From Hyphomicrobiales bacterium (lineage in GTDB: Bacteria; Pseudomonadota; Alphaproteobacteria; Rhizobiales; Aestuariivirgaceae), in assembly GCA_026987255.1 (NCBI GenBank), contig JALSNA010000484.1, positions 1 through 6,553 on the forward strand: 6,553 nt of DNA. Direction: 5' to 3'. The position numbers were made by a program, and so were the translations under genes. The notes under the pieces were generated by a model, which saw only the letters and a program-made list of their open reading frames with translations, was not told the origin of the DNA and did no database searches. Positions 4,501-6,553 of the stretch are shown here, piece after piece (position 1 is the stretch's first letter; every line of letters begins with the position of its first letter).

Positions 4501-6553
4501 TGGAAGCGCGCCCGACGGCCGCTTATGTGGCCAATGACGGCGATGTGACGGACAACGACGCCGATGGCGATGGCGTCATCGATCTGTTCGATGCCAACGA
4601 CGGCGGCACGGGGGATTTCGGCGGCAGCTTTGCTGGTCCCGAGGATACAGATGGCGATGGAACGCCCGATTATCTGGATGACAACTCCGACAATGACGCC
4701 TATGCGGATACGGCCGAATCCGGACTTGCTCCGGGCGCGGATGGCAATGGCGACGGCATTGGCGATGGCGTCAATGCCTCCTATGCCGACCCGGACGGGG
4801 ATGTGAACGATCCGTCCAGCGATCTGGCCAACCAGTTCAATGACACATCGCAAGTGGGCTATCGCGAAGTCAATACGCCGCCATCGCTGACCAACGATGG
4901 CGATGGCTCTTCAGGTGCACCCGCTGGCGACTACGAGGCCACCTATACGGAGAATGATGCGGCCATTCACATCGTGGATGCGGCGGATGCCGCCGTTTCC
5001 GATGCCGAGGACAACATCGTCGGGCTGGTGGTCACCCTGACCGATGGCAAGGCGGGGGATTCGATCCAGTTTCCGTCCTCCCTGCCCGGCGGCATCACGG
5101 CTTCGGTTGCGCCCGGAACGACCCTTGGCGCCGATGGTGTGCTCAGCGTGACCTTCACGGGCACGGCGGCGACAACCAATGCCGACTGGGACAGCGTTCT
5201 GCGGGCGCTGACCTTCCTGCCCAGCACGGGCAATGCCGAAAACCCCGATCCCGCCGATCGGCATTTCACCTTGCAGGTGGAGGATTCGGAAGGGGCGCAG
5301 TCCAATATCACCAATGCAACCATTCATGTCGTGCCGGTCAACGATCCGCCGGCCCTGGATCTGGATGACGACGATTCCAGCGGCATCAATGGCGGGAACT
5401 ATCATGGCGTGTTCACCGAGGATGGCGGGCCTGTGCCCATCCATTCCAACATGCTGCTGACCGATCTTGATGACACCAGCCTGGAGTCGGCGACAGTCAC
5501 CCTGACCAATCCGAAAGCGGGCGATGAGCTGACCATTTCCGGCACGCCGGTGCAGGCTGGGGACAGCGGGACAATCAATGGCATTGCCTATGCGGTCACC
5601 GCGGGCGCCAATGGCGAGCCGGTCATCACCCTGAGCGGTCCGGCCGGCATTGCCGATTATGATGCGGCGCTGGAGAGCATCGGGTTCAACAATACGGATC
5701 AGAATCCGGACACGACGCAACGCGACATTTCCGTCATCATCAGCGATGGAGACGACACTTCGGCCTTGCGCCATGCCTATATCGACGTGGTGGAGGTCAA
5801 CGATCCGCCCACGGTGAGCACTCCGCTTGCCGATCAGGCCAGCACCGATGGCAACACCAGCTTCACCATGGATGCGGCAGCCAGCTTTGCCGATGTGGAT
5901 GGCGTCAATACCTATGCCCTGGGTGCGGGTGCGCCCTCATGGTTGCAGATCGATCCGGCGACGGGCGAAATTTCCATCAATGGCGCAATCCCCCATGACG
6001 CCAGCCAGAACAGCAACATCACTGGCGGGGCGCCGGGAACCTATGATGTCACGGTGATCGCCACCGATGATGATGGGGCGAGCGTTTCCGATACCTTCCG
6101 GATCGCCATATCCAATCCCGCACCGGTGGCGGTGGATGATGCCAGCGCGGCTGATGAGGACACGACCCAGACGGGCAATGTCCTGACCGATGCATCCACG
6201 GGTGATGCCGATGGCGGGCCCGATTCCGATGCCCTGACGGTGAGCGCGGTGAGTGGCGCAAGTCTCGGCCAGCCGCAATCCCTGACCCATGGCGATCTGA
6301 CGCTCAACGCCGATGGTTCATGGACTTTCGTTCCCAATGCCGCAGCCAATGCCCTGGCGCAGGGCGAAAGCGCCCAGGAGCAGGTGACCTATACCATTAC
6401 CGACGGCGAAGGGGGCACGGACAGTGCCACCTTGACCATAACCATCAATGGGACGAACGATGCGCCGGTGGTAGTCGATCCGGGCAATCCGGGGGCGCCT
6501 GTTGGCGATCCGGCCAATGTGCTGGCGGACGTGGTGACGGCCGATTCGGCCAC
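1515..6553 (+). CDS. Giant DUF4347/cadherin-like/TSP3/VCBS adhesin, N-terminal 1,679 residues, 3' end outside window
   Basis: Large surface or secreted protein, probably an adhesin exported by type I secretion, whose signal would lie at the unseen C-terminus. The frame is open from GTG 1515 to the window end with no stop. Order: basic N-terminus with nine Arg/Lys in residues 1-30 and no hydrophobic signal peptide; LEPRVLFDG (41-49); DUF4347 (about 102-262); unrecognised beta-rich region (263-486); 150-residue module copy 1 (487-633); cadherin-like domain with EDTPVALTAADFGFSD (634-753); second cadherin-like domain (754-857); acidic TSP3-like array (858-1118); module copies 2 (1125-1279) and 3 (1281-1432); He_PIG/dystroglycan-type cadherin (1433-1533); VCBS repeat (1535-1651); unfinished tail. 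Several domains end in NDPP or NDAP. Only two cysteines occur, C36 and C202, which suits an extracellular repeat protein. An in-frame ATG at 1449 is a possible longer start. Ligand, total length and anchoring cannot be read here. Confidence 0.92.
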   Translation, partial: MARRKDTRTFGAKGNQTRTDTGGKARTNGRGGGLFCDGLALEPRVLFDGAGALTSAAAFDAAHDAAHDLAAPGDGPDGADHDALLDALTHAAAAEQPGGGRTEIAFIDSAVEDPQDIISALGPNVEVIMLDGGSDGVEQMASALEGRSGVDAIHIFSHGRSGTLDLGNTRLTAASMAGRHGDDMATIGAAMSEDGDILIYGCDFGKGARGAQAMETLAGLTGADVAASDDLTGAASRGGDWELERRFGLIEATTIMARDYDGVLAPVVISAANNSLSVVDANGNPVAGNNGRYQVGVGYVGTWANAGTVGGQLVDVKATVVSIGPGDTFYLEDPSVIGQDDLSVLLFSEGTNSPAEAKVHWELVLAGTNIPATGDIDFIVSDIDGIGGNPYTRETVVPDLQHLTYYGHEAPTNVVFNVTGGVVEATGTQNQNGETTSAAVFGWSNVSSWDITYRLEANNLTSGARSTHDGDGDMAFTNQQNHYLLSLDNDGDDSTAPGTGYQATYAEGGAGVPVVDSDVDIYQHAALGANLDEAVVKLTNAQAGDVLNVGALPAGIAASVDTSVAGEITVTLSGSATVADYEAALQAITFSSSSDTPDVTDRTVDIMVKNGTYGTYSNMAQSTIHVLEVNDPPSGADKTIAAQEDTPVALTAADFGFSDVDGDNLQAVIITTVPDATEGALSLNGTPVSAGQTIAAADLASLVFTPAANVNGNGVGAFTFQVVDDGGVANGGQDTDGSPNTMDFDIAPVNDPPVAANDTTAVVVPGQTVNVNPLVNDSDVDNDPLTITQIVDPANPGSPIAIAPGTTVVLASGTQIVMKADGSLDVTPARINADADLFDYVISDGNGGTAQATVTVPLDRDGDGISDAIDIDDDNDGVLDVNEGGGDTDGDGIADKYDLDSDNDGISDLMESGAPAALVALDVNHDGTLSAAETQAATGAGLSDVDNDGLMDVFDSDTTSSGTAASVGTAAVDSDADGVNDLLDLDSDNDGIPDTVEARPTAAYVANDGDVTDNDADGDGVIDLFDANDGGTGDFGGSFAGPEDTDGDGTPDYLDDNSDNDAYADTAESGLAPGADGNGDGIGDGVNASYADPDGDVNDPSSDLANQFNDTSQVGYREVNTPPSLTNDGDGSSGAPAGDYEATYTENDAAIHIVDAADAAVSDAEDNIVGLVVTLTDGKAGDSIQFPSSLPGGITASVAPGTTLGADGVLSVTFTGTAATTNADWDSVLRALTFLPSTGNAENPDPADRHFTLQVEDSEGAQSNITNATIHVVPVNDPPALDLDDDDSSGINGGNYHGVFTEDGGPVPIHSNMLLTDLDDTSLESATVTLTNPKAGDELTISGTPVQAGDSGTINGIAYAVTAGANGEPVITLSGPAGIADYDAALESIGFNNTDQNPDTTQRDISVIISDGDDTSALRHAYIDVVEVNDPPTVSTPLADQASTDGNTSFTMDAAASFADVDGVNTYALGAGAPSWLQIDPATGEISINGAIPHDASQNSNITGGAPGTYDVTVIATDDDGASVSDTFRIAISNPAPVAVDDASAADEDTTQTGNVLTDASTGDADGGPDSDALTVSAVSGASLGQPQSLTHGDLTLNADGSWTFVPNAAANALAQGESAQEQVTYTITDGEGGTDSATLTITINGTNDAPVVVDPGNPGAPVGDPANVLADVVTADSA
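1635..1661 (+). other. LEPR-type N-terminal motif (residues 41-49)
   Basis: LEPRVLFDG matches the LEPRxLL-type motif found near the N-terminus of many very large repeat proteins of Gram-negative bacteria, often directly before DUF4347. Its function is not known to me. Here it follows a glycine- and arginine-rich, uncleaved-looking leader and precedes an Ala/Asp-rich linker of about 50 residues. Confidence 0.8.
1818..2300 (+). other. DUF4347 domain with His158/Cys202 pair
   Basis: Residues about 102-262 match the DUF4347 pattern: TEIAFIDSAVED at the start, AIHIFSHGRSGTLDLGNT (His158-Gly159), DILIYGCDFGKGARG (Cys202-Asp203), then TGADVAASDDLTGA and GGDWELE. The His-Gly and Cys blocks each follow a hydrophobic strand and lie 44 residues apart. 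That resembles the catalytic dyad of clan CD cysteine peptidases (caspases, legumain, gingipain). Family assignment is firm; any protease activity is inference. Confidence 0.85.
2301..2972 (+). other. Unrecognised beta-rich region (residues 263-486)
   Basis: About 224 residues between DUF4347 and the first Ig-like module. Alternating hydrophobic and polar stretches, aromatic residues (TWANAG, FYLEDPSV, VHWELVLAG, YGHEAPTNVVFNV) and a DIDG loop suggest one or two beta-sandwich domains. There is no catalytic or binding motif I can name. It has more aromatic residues and looks less repetitive than the rest, so it may be a distinct functional head rather than a spacer. Confidence 0.5.
2973..3413 (+). 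repeat. 150-residue Ig/cadherin-like module, copy 1
   Basis: Residues 487-633. It opens with an acidic LDNDGDD turn, continues with YQATYAEGG and LTNAQAGDVLNV, has ADYEAALQAITF near the end and closes with VNDPP. The same sequence landmarks recur in the two later copies. Such modules usually form extended calcium-stiffened stalks in giant adhesins. Confidence 0.8.
3414..4085 (+). other. Two cadherin-like domains (residues 634-857)
   Basis: The first (634-753) has the familiar EDTPVALTAADFGFSDVDGD opening, LVFTPAANVNGNG and FTFQVVDDGG, and ends in VNDPP. The second (754-857) has VNPLVNDSDVDNDPLTI and ends with FDYVISDGNGGTAQATVTV, the common bacterial tandem cadherin-like pattern. The Asp/Asn-rich DVDGD and DVDND turns are likely calcium sites at domain junctions. 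Confidence 0.75.
4086..4868 (+). repeat. Acidic TSP3-like calcium-binding array (residues 858-1118)
   Basis: About a dozen Asp-rich loops of the D-x-D-x-D-G-x-x-D type occur here: DRDGDGISD, DDDNDGVLD, DTDGDGIAD, DSDNDGISD, DVDNDGLMD, DSDADGVND, DSDNDGIPD, DADGDGVID, DTDGDGTPD, and looser ones. This is the thrombospondin type 3 pattern, which wraps calcium ions. Two 33-base units at 4206-4238 and 4464-4496 are near-identical at the DNA level. The later loops (DNSDNDAYAD onward) are degenerate. Confidence 0.85.
4278..4313 (+). other. Canonical EF-hand loop inside the TSP3-like array (residues 922-933)
   Basis: DVNHDGTLSAAE has the complete 12-residue EF-hand ligand pattern: Asp1, Asn3, Asp5, Gly6, Thr7, Ser9 and Glu12, with a hydrophobic Leu at 8. 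An alanine-rich segment before it and ETQAATGAG after it could supply short flanking helices. It differs from its TSP3-type neighbours in ending with Glu rather than Asp. Confidence 0.75.
4887..5351 (+). repeat. 150-residue Ig/cadherin-like module, copy 2
   Basis: Residues 1125-1279. Landmarks match copy 1: LTNDGDGSSG opening, YEATYTEND, VTLTDGKAGDSIQF, then NADWDSVLRALTF in place of ADYEAALQAITF, and a closing VNDPP. It directly precedes copy 3, whereas copy 1 is over 400 residues away. Confidence 0.8.
5355..5810 (+). repeat. 150-residue Ig/cadherin-like module, copy 3
   Basis: Residues 1281-1432. LDLDDDDSSG opening, YHGVFTEDGGPVPI, VTLTNPKAGDELTI, ADYDAALESIGF and a closing VNDPP. By eye its end region is closer to copy 1 than to its direct neighbour copy 2. 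Confidence 0.8.
5811..6113 (+). other. He_PIG / dystroglycan-type cadherin domain (residues 1433-1533)
   Basis: The hallmark is APSWLQIDPATGEISINGAI, the PxWLxxDxxTGxxxG pattern of putative Ig (He_PIG) and dystroglycan-type cadherin domains. It is followed by GTYDVTVIATDDDGASVSD and a final beta strand. It is a structural module of about 100 residues within the stalk. Confidence 0.75.
6117..6467 (+). repeat. VCBS repeat domain (residues 1535-1651)
   Basis: PVAVDDASAADEDTTQTGNVL, then LTLNADGSWTFVPNAAAN, then VTYTITDGEGGTDSATLTI and GTNDAPV: this order is the VCBS repeat pattern (Vibrio, Colwellia, Bradyrhizobium, Shewanella). VCBS repeats usually occur in tandem, so more copies are likely beyond the window. 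The 28 residues after it (GNPGAPVGDPANVLADVV) are too short to assign. Confidence 0.85.

Larger units (their letters stand above)
3399..5809 (+). repeat. Dispersed 14-base direct repeat at module ends
   Basis: GTCAACGATCCGCC is identical at 3399-3412, 5337-5350 and 5796-5809, with a one-base variant (GTGAAC...) at 3759-3772. Each encodes V-N-D-P-P, the linker that closes a module. The coordinates span the whole set, not a continuous repeat. Identical codons at a conserved linker fit module shuffling or duplication, or simply strong codon preference. Confidence 0.7.

Noticed and set aside
4023..4853. 276-residue minus-strand frame rich in Ile, Val and Gly
   Set aside because: It is the reverse reading of the Asp-rich calcium array: GAT/GAC repeats become ATC/GTC codons. 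The apparent periodicity comes from the real gene.
4911..5774. 287-residue minus-strand frame
   Set aside because: It is antisense to module copies 2 and 3 of the adhesin, has no coherent domains and is of shadow composition.

Overview
This is a GC-rich window (by eye, roughly 60% or more) from what looks like a Gram-negative bacterium. It holds two genes on opposite strands, read outward from one intergenic region, and both run off the window. The protein families fit a proteobacterium, and an alphaproteobacterium is my best guess: a soluble PAS-PAS-GGDEF protein, a DUF4347/VCBS giant protein of the type I secretion kind, and a near-match to a CtrA box. No gene in the window settles the taxonomy.

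Left part (1-1220, minus strand): a cytoplasmic diguanylate cyclase whose C-terminus lies beyond position 1. It has two PAS-type sensor domains and a GGDEF domain with an intact active site (residues 370-374) and an intact product-inhibition RxxD site (361-364). An EAL domain could follow outside the window.

Middle (1221-1514): a divergent control region of about 294 bases. It contains an AT-rich island with weak promoter-like elements on both strands, a CtrA-like box, a short inverted repeat, and a perfect hairpin lying directly against the Shine-Dalgarno sequence of the right-hand gene.

Right part (1515-6553, plus strand): the first 1,679 residues of a very large modular surface or secreted protein. 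It starts at a GTG behind a strong Shine-Dalgarno sequence and has no stop in the window. In order it has: a basic N-terminus with no Sec signal; an LEPR-type motif; a DUF4347 domain with a His/Cys pair; a beta-rich region I do not recognise; one copy of a roughly 150-residue Ig/cadherin-like module; two further cadherin-like domains; an acidic thrombospondin-type-3-like calcium-binding array with one canonical EF-hand loop; two more copies of the 150-residue module; a dystroglycan/He_PIG-type cadherin domain; a VCBS repeat; and the start of whatever follows. This is the architecture of giant adhesins exported by type I secretion.

How they may work together (inference): cyclic di-GMP commonly controls large type I-secreted adhesins, so a PAS-regulated c-di-GMP synthase divergent from such an adhesin gene suggests a local attachment or biofilm module. 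The sequence shows only the adjacency. I saw no RNA genes, CRISPR arrays, insertion sequences or terminators.
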